Assembly: GCF_009193355.1 (NCBI RefSeq)
Contig: NZ_WBVT01000010.1
Coordinates: 1 to 64,000, forward strand
Length of the DNA: 64,000 bases
Source of the DNA: Bifidobacterium leontopitheci
GTDB lineage: Bacteria; Actinomycetota; Actinomycetes; Actinomycetales; Bifidobacteriaceae
Direction: 5' to 3'
Part shown: positions 16,991 to 26,426 of the stretch, piece by piece
Numbering within the stretch: the stretch's first letter is position 1
How the letters are laid out: every line of letters starts with the position of its first letter
Program-made: the position numbers and the translations under genes
Notes under the pieces: generated by a model
What the model was told of the DNA's origin: nothing
Seen by the model: the letters and a program-made list of their open reading frames with translations, nothing else
Databases searched by the model: none

Positions 16991-19528
16991 CTACAGCGAA
17001 CGCAGGCAGGCCGCGTCGCCGACGATATGCTCCTCCACGTACGGCCGCTGCCATTCGAGGAACGTCTCGTCGCTGCGGGTGAGGCCGTCACGTGTGAGCT
17101 CGGCCACCACCTCGCCGCAGATCGTCTCGATGGTTGCCTCGACCTGCCGGACGGCCGGAGCCGCGCCCTTGCCGCCCTCGCCGAAGCCGGCCCCGCCGAA
17201 GCAGGCCGCCGAGCTGAGCCGCAACAGCGTCTCCAGTTGGCCGCACACGTCGGCAAGCCTGGTCGCCATGCGGCCCGACAACCGGCGCAACGCGGCGAAC
17301 CGCCACTTGTAGTACGGCAGGTACCCGGCGGTGAGCGGATCGTTGAACAGGAACACGAGCGAGGCGGCGGCGTTGACGAACTCGTCGATCGACAGCCATG
17401 CGGCCGCTCCGTCGCCGCGGTCCAGCATGCGCGGCACGTTGTACTGCCCGGCCTGCGCCATCATGCCGAGACGGCGTGAGATGAGCGAGAGCCGGACGTC
17501 ATCCGGCATCTGCTTGAACCCTTGCCGCGCCGCGAGGAACGCGCCCAGCGGATCGGCGAACACCGCGCCGTTCGTGGCGGCCGCGAGCGTCGCCTCGTCA
17601 AGCATCAGCCATTCGTGCGGACTGTCGGCGGCCGGTGCGCTGCGATACCCGGTAATCGACTCGAAGAAGTCGCCGATGGCGAACACGCCGTCGCGGCGGC
17701 CACCGGCGTTGCCGGCGGAGGCCTGACTGCCCTGCGCGCGCGGCGTCGTGCGGTCCGCGTCGCCGCGCACGTACCCCATGAACTCACGGGGGAGCGCCTC
17801 GTAGTCGGCCTGCAGCTGCGCGCCGATCGCGGCATAGTCCTCGTCGGTGAGCCACAGGCAGAAGCGTGGTCCGAAGTCATGGTCCTGCGAGGTCGCGTCG
17901 TCGAATCCGTAGCATTCCGACCCGTGGCCCACAAGACCGGCGGCGATGCGGCCCCGGTATTTCGGGTATCGTTCGGCGATCATCGGCTTGCCGAACGCCT
18001 CCCAGTAGGCGCGGGCGAGTTTCAGCCCGGTCATCGGCGTGCGCGGGGAGGCCGCCGCATCTTCGCGTGAAACATTCCGTGAAACATGTGAGGGGGTGTG
18101 GGGAACGTCGGACGGCTGCGTTGCGGCTGCCGGCGTTGCACCCGACGTCGTTGCTGGCTGCGTCGTTGTCGGCTGCGGTGTTGCCGGCTGCGGTGTTGCG
18201 GCAGGCCGCGACGCCGTTTCGGACGACGATGTTGCCGTGTCGGACGCTGTGATACCGGACGTCGTGATATCGGACGTCGTGATATCGGACGTCGTGATAT
18301 CGGACGTCGTCGTGCTGGACGATGCCGTCATACCGGATGCCGCCGCGCCAGGGAGACGCACACCGCCGCCATTCGTCTCGCCAACGTCGATGCCGGCCTC
18401 CCGTGCCCGGCGTTCCGCTTCGCGCAGGTTCTGCTCGGTGATGCGGTAGTAGTCGGTGTCGGTGCCGTAGCATTCGGCGATCACCGCCAGCGACTGCCGG
18501 TACAGCGCCACGGCGCGCGCGTAGTCGCCCGCGCGGAACCGCACCTGCGCGTAGCCGGCCAGCGCCGAGGCGTAATGCGCGCTGTGCTCCAGATGTCCGT
18601 TGCGGTAGATCTCCAGCGCCTTCGCCGCATGACGGTCGGCTTGGTCGATGAGGCTTGCGCGGTCGGCGTCGGTCTGCGTGGCTCCGGGCTTGTCGTCGTC
18701 CGTCGCCGCCGGCTGGACGGACGCAGGAGCATCATGGCCGCAGGCAGCCGTGCCGCCGCCCTGCGCGGCAGCGGTCTCGCCGGCTTCGTCCAGCAGCACC
18801 AGTGCCAGGTTCGTGTGCGTGGACGCCACGTCGAGGTCCGACTCCGGGTCCGGGCTGGACTGCTCAAGGATCCGCAAGGCCGTACGCAGCTCGTCTTCCG
18901 CGCGTCGCTGCCGTCCGGTCTCGCTGTACACCATCGACAGGTTGTTGTGCAGGGCGGCGAGTCGCCTGTCGGTCGGTTCGAGCGTGCGCTCGCTGGAATC
19001 CAAGGCCTGACGGTACAGGTCTTCGGCCTGATCGTACTGTTTCGCGGCGCGCATCGCGGTCGCCGCGTTGATGAGCGTGGTCGTCCAGGCGTCGGTGCCC
19101 TCGATGCCCATGCGCGCGGCGAGTTCCAGCGCGCGCTGCACGATCCACTGGTTCTCCTTGTGCCGGCCCTGCGATCGGTAGAATCCCATGGTCTCGTTGA
19201 GCACGGTGAGCAGTCCGGCGGCGTCGCCGGCGTTCTCGGCATCGACCATGGCCTGTTCCAGATACGGTCCGGCCTTGGTGGCGGCCTGATGCGCGTCGAA
19301 GATCGCGTCGAGTCCGGCGAGGAACTTGTCGACGTCGAACGTCTGCGCGTTCTGGTCGCCATCCATGGTGTCGGTGGCGGCGTTATCGGCTGTGACGTCA
19401 CCGGCGGCAACGGCACCTTGGTCGTCGCCGGCCGTGTCGAGATCCGTTTCTGCGTCCGTCAGCGGTTCCGCGTCGGCCCCGTCGCCGAACGTCGCCATCA
19501 GCTTCGCCATCAATGCGTCCGTATCCAT
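16991..19528 (-). CDS. TPR protein with C-terminal DUF4037 (nucleotidyltransferase-like) domain
   Basis: The 845-residue product has three parts. An N-terminal helical region (about 75-390) contains tetratricopeptide-like repeats. A Ser/Thr/Ala-rich linker (about 410-500) contains four TTSDI-like repeats encoded by a 15-bp tandem repeat. A C-terminal DUF4037 region starts near GLKLARAYWEAFGKP; its DDATSQDHDFGP motif resembles the metal-binding acidic motif of nucleotidyltransferases. The start at 19528 follows GGGAGA. The substrate is unknown. The pairing with DUF4125 suggests a shared task, but that is inference. Confidence 0.7.
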   Translation of the reverse strand: MDTDALMAKLMATFGDGADAEPLTDAETDLDTAGDDQGAVAAGDVTADNAATDTMDGDQNAQTFDVDKFLAGLDAIFDAHQAATKAGPYLEQAMVDAENAGDAAGLLTVLNETMGFYRSQGRHKENQWIVQRALELAARMGIEGTDAWTTTLINAATAMRAAKQYDQAEDLYRQALDSSERTLEPTDRRLAALHNNLSMVYSETGRQRRAEDELRTALRILEQSSPDPESDLDVASTHTNLALVLLDEAGETAAAQGGGTAACGHDAPASVQPAATDDDKPGATQTDADRASLIDQADRHAAKALEIYRNGHLEHSAHYASALAGYAQVRFRAGDYARAVALYRQSLAVIAECYGTDTDYYRITEQNLREAERRAREAGIDVGETNGGGVRLPGAAASGMTASSSTTTSDITTSDITTSDITTSGITASDTATSSSETASRPAATPQPATPQPTTTQPATTSGATPAAATQPSDVPHTPSHVSRNVSREDAAASPRTPMTGLKLARAYWEAFGKPMIAERYPKYRGRIAAGLVGHGSECYGFDDATSQDHDFGPRFCLWLTDEDYAAIGAQLQADYEALPREFMGYVRGDADRTTPRAQGSQASAGNAGGRRDGVFAIGDFFESITGYRSAPAADSPHEWLMLDEATLAAATNGAVFADPLGAFLAARQGFKQMPDDVRLSLISRRLGMMAQAGQYNVPRMLDRGDGAAAWLSIDEFVNAAASLVFLFNDPLTAGYLPYYKWRFAALRRLSGRMATRLADVCGQLETLLRLSSAACFGGAGFGEGGKGAAPAVRQVEATIETICGEVVAELTRDGLTRSDETFLEWQRPYVEEHIVGDAACLRSL

Positions 19529-19635
19529 GCCATCTCCCGCCTGTAAGACCGTGCCGGTTCCACTATGACAGTCTAGCCGCATCGGCCCGGCTGGCGTCCG
19601 CGGCCGTGACACGCGGCATGCACGTCTCCCGACAC

Positions 19636-19807
19636 GTCACGCGGTCCGCCCGGCCCATATAACACATGACTCAAGTCTGGCGGAATATGACGGTTTTCGT
19701 GGAGTGCGGCACGCGGTCCGCCCGGCCCGTGTGACGTGTCGCTCGAAATGGTTGGAATGTTGCGGTTTTTGCGGGGTGTGTCACGTGGCCCGCCCGGACC
19801 GTGTGAC
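19636..19807. repeat. Twin-hairpin repeat, arm type C, three arms in tandem
   Basis: Three arms of the form GTCACGCGGTCCGCCCGG...GTGTGAC start at 19636, about 19709 and 19780, making two overlapping units of about 100 bp. The spacers contain CGGAATATGACGGTTTTCG and TTGGAATGTTGCGGTTTTTG, matching the core seen with arm types A and B. Confidence 0.8.
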
Positions 19808-19816
19808 ACACCGAGG

Positions 19817-21004
19817 TCAGACCGTGACTTCGCGCATGCGTTCCAGCGCATCCGTGTGGGTCTCGTGACGCAGTGAGTAGAACGTGAGCAGCAGCACGGC
19901 GGCGACCGCCAGCGGCAGGCCGCCCAGCGCTGTGAAATGATAGTTCATGCCGGACATCGTCAGCATCGTGCCGCCGACGACCGAGCCGACCGCGTTGCCG
20001 AAGTTGAACGCCACCTGTACGGCGGCGCCGGCCAGCAGCTCGCCGCCGCCCTTGCCGGATTCGGTCATCAGCAGCTGCTGCGGCGCGGAGATGAAGAACA
20101 GGCCGAACGCGATCCAGAACGTGAAGATCGCGCAGCTGACGGTCGAACCGGGCACCAGGAACACCATCAGCAGGCCGATGCCGGATATCGCCTGACCGAG
20201 CGCGGCTGTGCCGGCGTGCCGCCAGTTGTCGGTGATGCGGCCGCCGATGATGCCGCCGACCACCATGCCGAAGCCGGCCAGCATCATCAGGAACGGCACC
20301 ATGTCGGACGAGTATCCGCCGGTATGCTGCAGCCACGGCGAAACGTAGCTCCACCAGCAGAACACGCCGGCGTTGCCGGTGAACACGGCGCCGAGGATCA
20401 TCCACGGACCGGGCTTTTTCAGAAAACGGAACTGCCCGGCGAGGCCGACGTCCTTGACCGGGGCGATCTGCGGGATCCACGCGAGCGACAGCAGCACGGT
20501 CGCCGCCGCCCACAGGCTCAGCACCATGAACGCGAGCCGCCACGACATGAACTCGGCCATCAGCGTGCCGGCCGGCACGCCCAGCATGTTCGCGACCGTC
20601 TGGCCGGTCACCATGACGGAGACGGACTGCGCCTCCTTGCCTTTGTCGGCCACCGTCTTCGCGATGAGCGTCGCCGTGCCGAAGAACGCGCCGTGCGGCA
20701 GTCCGGAGATGAACCGTGCGGCCAGCAGCATCGGCGCGCTGACGGATGCGGCCGACAGCGCGTTGCCGGCGAACGCGATGACCATGAAGATGATGATGAG
20801 CTTTTTCGGCGGGATGCGTCGGCCGAACACGAGGATCAGCGTGCCCACGCACACGCCGATCGCGTATGCGGAGATGAAATGGCCGGCGGTCGGGATGCTG
20901 ACGTGCATCGCCGCCGCGGCTTCGGGCAGGATGCCCATCATCACGAATTCGGCGGCGCCGAGGATGAACGCCCCTGACGCCAGGGCGAGCAGGCTTTTCT
21001 TCAT
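19817..21004 (-). CDS. MFS efflux transporter, AraJ-like
   Basis: A 395-residue, 12-segment major facilitator of the drug:H+ antiporter type. The conserved first loop GRRIPPKK after segment 2 and the motif GTLILVFGRR support this. Similarity is to sugar or drug efflux permeases of the AraJ group; the substrate cannot be read from sequence. The start at 21004 follows AAGGGGA; an upstream ATG at 21025 lacks one. Confidence 0.8.
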   Translation of the reverse strand: MKKSLLALASGAFILGAAEFVMMGILPEAAAAMHVSIPTAGHFISAYAIGVCVGTLILVFGRRIPPKKLIIIFMVIAFAGNALSAASVSAPMLLAARFISGLPHGAFFGTATLIAKTVADKGKEAQSVSVMVTGQTVANMLGVPAGTLMAEFMSWRLAFMVLSLWAAATVLLSLAWIPQIAPVKDVGLAGQFRFLKKPGPWMILGAVFTGNAGVFCWWSYVSPWLQHTGGYSSDMVPFLMMLAGFGMVVGGIIGGRITDNWRHAGTAALGQAISGIGLLMVFLVPGSTVSCAIFTFWIAFGLFFISAPQQLLMTESGKGGGELLAGAAVQVAFNFGNAVGSVVGGTMLTMSGMNYHFTALGGLPLAVAAVLLLTFYSLRHETHTDALERMREVTV

Positions 21005-21103
21005 GGTTCCCCTTGTTCTCTGCATGAACGTGCGCCCGGACGGGCGCCGTACCGGTTGTTAACCCTAACAGCAGCCCGTGTCGACCATGTAAGGCCCTCT
21101 CGC

Positions 21104-21251
21104 TGACGGACCGTACTCGTGACGGGCCGTTCGGGTGCGTTCCGTTGGCGGGCGGTTGACGGACCGTACTCGTAGGAAGTGTCCGAGTACGGTCCGTCGA
21201 TAAATCGTGACGGAACGTACTCGTAGAGGTTGTTCGGGTACGTTTCGTTAG
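21104..21251. repeat. Family D array: three GTACG hairpin units
   Basis: Three inverted repeats of about 44 bp (TGACGGACCGTACTCG ... CGAGTACGGTCCGTTG type) start at about 21105, 21157 and 21208, a period near 51 bp. They lie between the MFS gene start and tRNA-Pro. Confidence 0.8.
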
Positions 21252-21291
21252 TGGGGATGCCAGGAGAGTGAGGCGTGCGGCGCCGAGAAAA

Positions 21292-21326
21292 AGAAAAAGG
21301 TACCGCTGGAAACCAGCGATACCTTT
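21292..21326 (-). terminator. Terminator of tRNA-Pro
   Basis: The stem GGTACCGCTGG/CCAGCGATACC with a 3-nt loop is followed, reading the minus strand, by a T-rich run. It lies just downstream of tRNA-Pro. Confidence 0.8.
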
Positions 21327-21334
21327 ATATTGCG

Positions 21335-21408
<74 letters not shown>

Positions 21409-21560
21409 TTTTGGCAACGACGGAAATATTACGACGATTCCGTCGGCAATGCAAACCGAGGGTGGTTAACGGGGTGAAAACCGTTGGAAAGCATAAGGTT
21501 TATCGGCGTGTCGTTATTATCGCCCGTGACTGTATCGGCACCTCGGTACACTGAAGGACT

Positions 21561-23258
21561 ATGAGTCAGACGCAAGAAGACACCCAATCTCTCAACGAAA
21601 CCACCGCGGAGGAGGCCCAGTCCGCCCCCACGGCGATGACCACGGTCGAGCATGCCGAGATGCTGCTGCGGCAGGACGAGGCCATCCGCGCGCGCATCAA
21701 CGAGGGCGCCACGCTGGAGGAGACCGTGGACCCGTCCAACAAGGAGTTCGGTCCGCTCGCGCACCCCGAGCAGGTGCAGATGCGCGTCGCCAAGCGCGCC
21801 ATCATGCTCAAGGAAGGCATGCAGCCCTATCCGGTGCACCTCGACGTGACCGACACCATCGAGCAGGTGCGCGCCAAGTACGACGGCAAGCTCGAGCCCG
21901 GCCAGGAGACCGAGGATGTGGTCGGCGTGGCCGGCCGCGTGCTGTTCCTGCGCAACGGCGGCGGCCTGTGCTTCGTGCAGCTGGCCGCCGGCGACGGCAC
22001 CAAGCTGCAGGGCATGATCTCCAAGAAGGAGATCGGCGCCGAGTCGCTCAAGAAGTTCAAGCAGCTCGTCGACCTCGGCGACCACCTGTACCTGCGCGGC
22101 CGCGTGATCGCCTCCAAGACGGGCGAGCTCTCCGTGTTCGCCACCGAATGGGCGATCGCCTCGAAGGCGCTCCAGCCGCTGCCGGCCCTGCACAAGGACC
22201 TCAACGACGACACCCGCACCCGCAAGCCGTACATCGGCATGATCGCCGACGAGAAAGTGCGCAACATGGTGCGCAACCGCTCCAAGGCCGTCGCCTCGCT
22301 GCGCCGCACGTTCGACGACCACGGCTTCCTCGAGGTCGAGACGCCGATGCTGCAGACCATCCACGGCGGCGCCGCGGCACGTCCGTTCACCACGCACATG
22401 AACGCGTTCGACCTTGACCTCTACCTGCGCATCGCGCCGGAACTGTTCCTCAAGCGCTGCCTCGTCGGCGGCATCGAGCGCGTGTTCGAGATCAACCGCG
22501 ACTTCCGCAACGAGGGCGTCGACGCCACGCACGCCCCCGAGTTCACCATGGTCGAGGCGTACCAGGCATACGGCACGTACGACACCATCGGCCAGCTCGT
22601 CAAGGAGCTCGTGCAGAAGACCGCCATGGACGTCTACGGCTCGCACAAGGTCACGCTGCTCGACGGCACCGAATACGACTTCGGCGGCGAATGGAAGACC
22701 ATGAGCATGTACGGCTCCCTCTCCGAAGCCCTCGGCGAGGAGATCATCCCCAACGGCGGCCCCGACAACCCGGGCACCTCCGTCGAGCATCTGGGCGAGA
22801 TCGCCGACAAGCTGGGCGTCGAGCGCGACGAGGTGGAGAACCACGGCAAGCTCGTCGAGCACCTGTGGGAGCACTTCTACGAGGACAAGCTCTACGAGCC
22901 GACCTTCGTGCGCGACTTCCCGGTCGAGACCTCCCCGCTGGTCAAGGGCCACCGCACCAAGCCCGGCGTCGTGGAGAAGTGGGACCTCTACGTGCGCGGC
23001 TTCGAGCTGGCCACCGGCTACTCCGAGCTCAACGACCCGGTCGTGCAGCGCGAGCGCTTCGTCGCCCAGGCCAAGGACGCCATGGCCGGCGACGAGGAGG
23101 CGTGCGACATCGACGAGGACTTCCTCGAGGCGCTCGGCGTGGGCATGCCCCCGGCAGGCGGCATGGGCATGGGCATCGACCGACTGCTCATCGCGCTGAC
23201 CGGCGCGACGATCCGCGAGACCATCACGTTCCCGCTCGTCAAGCCGCTCGTCGGCTGA
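21561..23258 (+). CDS. lysS: Lysyl-tRNA synthetase, class II
   Basis: It charges tRNA-Lys. The 565-residue product has an N-terminal extension (about 1-75), an OB-fold anticodon domain (about 120-230) and a class II core. The core includes GGAAARPFTTHMNAFD, the motif 2 region FRNEGVDATHAPEFT and motif 3 GMGIDRLLIALTG near the C-terminus. There is no Shine-Dalgarno; TACACT (21547-21552) sits 8 nt before the ATG, so the mRNA is probably leaderless. Confidence 0.96.
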   Translation: MSQTQEDTQSLNETTAEEAQSAPTAMTTVEHAEMLLRQDEAIRARINEGATLEETVDPSNKEFGPLAHPEQVQMRVAKRAIMLKEGMQPYPVHLDVTDTIEQVRAKYDGKLEPGQETEDVVGVAGRVLFLRNGGGLCFVQLAAGDGTKLQGMISKKEIGAESLKKFKQLVDLGDHLYLRGRVIASKTGELSVFATEWAIASKALQPLPALHKDLNDDTRTRKPYIGMIADEKVRNMVRNRSKAVASLRRTFDDHGFLEVETPMLQTIHGGAAARPFTTHMNAFDLDLYLRIAPELFLKRCLVGGIERVFEINRDFRNEGVDATHAPEFTMVEAYQAYGTYDTIGQLVKELVQKTAMDVYGSHKVTLLDGTEYDFGGEWKTMSMYGSLSEALGEEIIPNGGPDNPGTSVEHLGEIADKLGVERDEVENHGKLVEHLWEHFYEDKLYEPTFVRDFPVETSPLVKGHRTKPGVVEKWDLYVRGFELATGYSELNDPVVQRERFVAQAKDAMAGDEEACDIDEDFLEALGVGMPPAGGMGMGIDRLLIALTGATIRETITFPLVKPLVG

Positions 23259-23383
23259 CCCTCCGCCGGCCTGTCCGGCGTATCAGGTCCATCCGGACGA
23301 ATCGCGGGCCCGACCCCTGCATGGGGGAGCGGGCCCGCTCGCATATGCGCTCGTCGGCACCCGCCCGACTACACTGAAGACCC

Positions 23384-24379
23384 ATGAGTGTGAACAAGTG
23401 GATTCAGGGCGCCCGCCCGAAGACGTTGTGGCTGTCCGTGTCATCGGTGATCGTCGGCGCCTGCAGCGCGTACCCCGTCATCTCCGGAGGCCTGTACTGC
23501 ACGAAGGTGCGCACCGACACCTCGCAGTGCCCGGCGGTCGAGGCGCAGGCGCAGACGATGATGTCCCGTTTCTGGCTGGTCGTTCTGCTGTGCCTGGCTG
23601 TCGGCGTGCTGCTGCAGGCGGCGGCCAACTTCGCGAACGACTATGCCGACGGCGTGCGCGGCGCCGATGCCGGCCGCGGCGGCAAGGAGAAGGTCACCGG
23701 CAAGCCGCAGCGTCTCGTCGCCGCCGGCCTAGCCACGCCCCGTCAGGTGCTGACCGCCGCCATCGTCTGCGCGGCGCTCGCCTGCGCCAGCGGTCTGGCG
23801 GTGGTGCTGATCACACAGGCGTGGTGGCTGCTCGCGGTCGGCGCGGCATGCCTGCTCGCCGCCTGGTTCTACACGGGTGGCCGGCATCCGTACGGATACG
23901 CCGGTTTCGGCGAGCTTGCGGTGTTCCTGTTCTTCGGCCTTGCCGCGGTGCTCGGCACCCAGTACGCGCTGTGCGGCACGACGAGCCTGTTCGGCGCGTT
24001 GTGCGCGGTCGTCTCCGGCCTGCTGTGCTGCCAGCTGCTCATGGTGAACAACCTGCGTGACGTGCGTGACGACGCGGCGCACGGCAAGAAGACGCTCGCC
24101 GTGCGCATGGGGCCGCGTGCGGCGCGTGTGCTGCTCGTCGTGTGCTGCGTGGTCGCCTACCTGATCGCCGCATGGCTGGTGATGATGCTGTGGCTGCCGT
24201 GGGGCGGCGTGCTCCTGCTGTCGGGGCTCGGCGTGACATGGCGTATGATCTCCAGCGTGTTCGCCGCCGCCGGCCGTGACGACGAGGAGTCCGGCAAGCG
24301 GTTCCGCACGGCGCTGTCCGACGCCTGCTTCCAGCCGCCGTATTTCGCCGTGGTGCTGCTGATTTCGCTGATGGTGTGA
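23384..24379 (+). CDS. MenA-like UbiA prenyltransferase
   Basis: A 331-residue polytopic membrane protein of the UbiA superfamily, closest in layout to 1,4-dihydroxy-2-naphthoate prenyltransferase. The two Asp-rich motifs are NDYADGVRGAD and NNLRDVRDDAAHGKKT, with about nine membrane segments. No other menaquinone gene lies in the window, and bifidobacteria are not known to respire with quinones, so the acceptor is uncertain. TACACT (23370-23375) lies 8 nt before the ATG with no ribosome site, a leaderless arrangement nearly identical to that of lysS. Confidence 0.8.
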   Translation: MSVNKWIQGARPKTLWLSVSSVIVGACSAYPVISGGLYCTKVRTDTSQCPAVEAQAQTMMSRFWLVVLLCLAVGVLLQAAANFANDYADGVRGADAGRGGKEKVTGKPQRLVAAGLATPRQVLTAAIVCAALACASGLAVVLITQAWWLLAVGAACLLAAWFYTGGRHPYGYAGFGELAVFLFFGLAAVLGTQYALCGTTSLFGALCAVVSGLLCCQLLMVNNLRDVRDDAAHGKKTLAVRMGPRAARVLLVVCCVVAYLIAAWLVMMLWLPWGGVLLLSGLGVTWRMISSVFAAAGRDDEESGKRFRTALSDACFQPPYFAVVLLISLMV

Positions 24380-24404
24380 GCCTGCTGACGCGGCGTGGCC
24401 TCAT

Positions 24405-24452
24405 CCCCGGTTTTCTCCCATTCGCGAGGTTTCTGGCGGGAGAAAACCGGGG
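24405..24452. terminator. 15-bp perfect hairpin between the MenA-like gene and gpmA
   Basis: CCCCGGTTTTCTCCC (24405-24419) is inverted at 24438-24452. It sits 25 bp after the MenA-like stop. The same half-site, GGTTTTCTCCCAT, recurs near 16003. Confidence 0.55.
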
Positions 24453-24547
24453 TAAGGACGGCCTTCCGCCGGCGGTTGTCCCATCTGCCGGAACCCGCGG
24501 CGCGGAAATGCTCGATTTTGGCCGTGCTGGGCGCTAAACTGCGAGGT

Positions 24548-25288
24548 ATGACTTACAAACTAGTACTGCTCCGTCACGGACAGAGCGCATGGAACAAAAC
24601 CAACCAGTTCACCGGCTGGGTCGACGTCCCGCTGACCGAGAAGGGTGAAGAGGAAGCCAAGCACGGCGGCGAGCTGCTCAAGGAGAAGAACGTCCTTCCG
24701 GACATCGTCTTCACCTCGCTGCTGCGTCGTGCCATCAACACCGCCAACCTCGCGCTGGATGCCGCGGATCGTCTGTGGATTCCGGTCGAGCGTAGCTGGC
24801 GTCTCAACGAGCGTCACTACGGCGCTCTGCAGGGCAAGAACAAGACCGAGATCCGCGAGGAGTACGGCGACGAGAAGTTCATGCTGTGGCGTCGCTCCTA
24901 CGCGACCCCGCCGCCCGAGATCGATCCGGACGACCAGTACGCGCAGAACCATGATCCGCGCTACACCGGCGACCCGGTTCCGGAAGCCGAGTGCCTGGCC
25001 GACGTCGTCAAGCGCGTCGAGCCGTACTTCAAGTCCGACATCGAGCCGCAGCTCAAGGCCGGCAAGACCGTCCTGATCGCCGCTCACGGCAACTCCCTGC
25101 GCGCCATCGTCAAGATGCTTGACAACCTGACCGAAGAGGAGATCGCCAAGGTCAACATCCCGACCGCCATCCCGCTGCTCTACGAGCTGGACGACGATTT
25201 CAAGCCGGTCAAGCCGCGTGGCGAGTACCTGGACCCGGAGGCCGCCGCCGCCGGTGCCGCCGCCGTCGCCGCCCAGGGCCAGAAGTGA
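24548..25288 (+). CDS. gpmA: 2,3-bisphosphoglycerate-dependent phosphoglycerate mutase
   Basis: It interconverts 3- and 2-phosphoglycerate in glycolysis. The 246-residue product begins [16 protein letters not shown], where the His of RHG is the phosphorylated residue. [11 protein letters not shown] and [11 protein letters not shown] supply the remaining active-site motifs. The C-terminus is an unusual Ala-rich tail. The frame is open upstream to 24395, but the fold starts at 24548. TAAACT (24535-24540) lies 7 nt before the ATG. Confidence 0.96.
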   Translation: MTYKLVLLRHGQSAWNKTNQFTGWVDVPLTEKGEEEAKHGGELLKEKNVLPDIVFTSLLRRAINTANLALDAADRLWIPVERSWRLNERHYGALQGKNKTEIREEYGDEKFMLWRRSYATPPPEIDPDDQYAQNHDPRYTGDPVPEAECLADVVKRVEPYFKSDIEPQLKAGKTVLIAAHGNSLRAIVKMLDNLTEEEIAKVNIPTAIPLLYELDDDFKPVKPRGEYLDPEAAAAGAAAVAAQGQK

Positions 25289-25312
25289 TCTGAGCCTTCA
25301 TCGGCTGTTTTC

Positions 25313-25347
25313 GGGGGACGTACGTCATGTACGTCCCCCGTTTTTTG
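25313..25347 (+). terminator. Rho-independent terminator of gpmA
   Basis: GGGGGACGTAC pairs with GTACGTCCCCC around a 5-nt loop and is followed by a run of six T, starting 25 bp after the gpmA stop. Confidence 0.9.
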
Positions 25348-25415
25348 TCGGTGCTGGGGATTTGACGGTGCTGTGGGTTTGTCGGCGGCCTTGTGCCGCG
25401 CGCGGTCGTCATCGC

Positions 25416-25616
25416 TGACGAACCGTACCCGTACCCCGTCGTCCGGGTACGGTCGGTTGGGAAATGTCAACGGACCGTACCCGGACGTGATGATACGGGT
25501 ACGGTCGGTCGGGAAATTTCAACGGACCGTACTCGAACGGGGTGCTACGGGTACGGTCCGTTGTGGAAAAATGACGGAACGTACCCGGACAAAGCTCTAC
25601 GAGTACGTTCCGTTGA
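25416..25616. repeat. Family D array: four GTACG hairpin units
   Basis: Four inverted repeats of about 45 bp are spaced about 51-52 bp apart, starting at about 25416, 25468, 25520 and 25571. Arms read ACGGACCGTACCCG and CGGGTACGGTCCGTT with small variations. Linkers are AT-richer (for example GGAAATTTCA). This is the most regular copy of the family here. Confidence 0.82.
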
Positions 25617-25626
25617 GAAGTGACAA

Positions 25627-25677
25627 GATATGTTTGGGGCCTTCCGTGAGATCGTCACGGAAGGCCCCAAACATATC
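25627..25677. terminator. 23-bp perfect hairpin between gpmA and phoU
   Basis: Arms 25627-25649 and 25655-25677 are perfect inverted copies with a 5-nt loop GATCG. It lies between convergent genes and has no T run on either strand. Confidence 0.6.
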
Positions 25678-25745
25678 GGAGTTACTGGTGCGCCAAACCG
25701 TCCGGCGGCAACGTCAGTCAAACGCGCGGACGTCCGGCATCGGTG

Positions 25746-26426
25746 TCACTCGACTGCGCCATCCTCGTCGCGAGTAGGCGCCTTGGAAGGGTCGAAGCCG
25801 GAGACGATGTAGACCACGCGGCGGGAAGCGGAGACGGCATGGTCGCCGAGACGCTCCAGGAAGCGGCCGAGCAGCACCACGTCAATGAGCTGCTGGCGGG
25901 TGCCGGTCCACTGGTCAGAGAGCGCCAGCTCGAAGGTCTTGTGGTGCAGGTTGTCGAGCACGTCGTCGTCGAGGATGATCTGCTCGGCGGTCTTCGCGTC
26001 GCGGTCCTGCAGCATGGCGACCAGACGGTCGGCGGTCTTGGAGAGGAACTGGTACATCTCGCCGAACAGCTCCTTCGCCTCGTCCGGCAGCGGGGACTCC
26101 GGGTACGCCCGGCGGGCCGACTCGGCGATGTGCTTGGCCAGGTCGCCCATACGCTCGAACGTCGCGGCCAGACGCAGCGTGGAGACGACCACGCGCAGGT
26201 CGGTGGCGACCGGGTTCTGCTTGGCCAGCAGACGGACGCACTGGTCGATGATGCTGGATTCGAGGGCGTCGATCTCGATGTCCCCGTCGATCACGCTCTG
26301 GGCCGCCTCGACATCCTGCTTGAGCAGGGCCTCGCCAGCACCGTTGATGGCCTTGCGCACGTCCTGCACCATGCGGTCGAGGTCGTCAGCGACAGCCTTG
26401 AGCTCCTCGTCAAAAATTACGCGCAT
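25746..26426 (-). CDS. phoU: PhoU, phosphate-signalling regulator
   Basis: PhoU proteins damp the phosphate starvation response and link the Pst transporter to the sensor kinase. The 226-residue product has two three-helix PhoU repeats with the metal-site motifs ATDLRVVVSTLRLAATFERMGD and its second-half counterpart FLERLGDHA. The start at 26426 follows AGGAAAGG. It is divergent from a SenX3-like gene, as expected for a Pho regulon, but no Pst genes or response regulator are in view. Confidence 0.95.
   Translation of the reverse strand: MRVIFDEELKAVADDLDRMVQDVRKAINGAGEALLKQDVEAAQSVIDGDIEIDALESSIIDQCVRLLAKQNPVATDLRVVVSTLRLAATFERMGDLAKHIAESARRAYPESPLPDEAKELFGEMYQFLSKTADRLVAMLQDRDAKTAEQIILDDDVLDNLHHKTFELALSDQWTGTRQQLIDVVLLGRFLERLGDHAVSASRRVVYIVSGFDPSKAPTRDEDGAVE

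Noticed and set aside
25416..25616. Regularly spaced repeats resembling a CRISPR array
   Set aside because: The repeated unit is itself a hairpin of about 45 bp with short similar linkers, not a direct repeat with unique spacers, and no cas gene is in the window.
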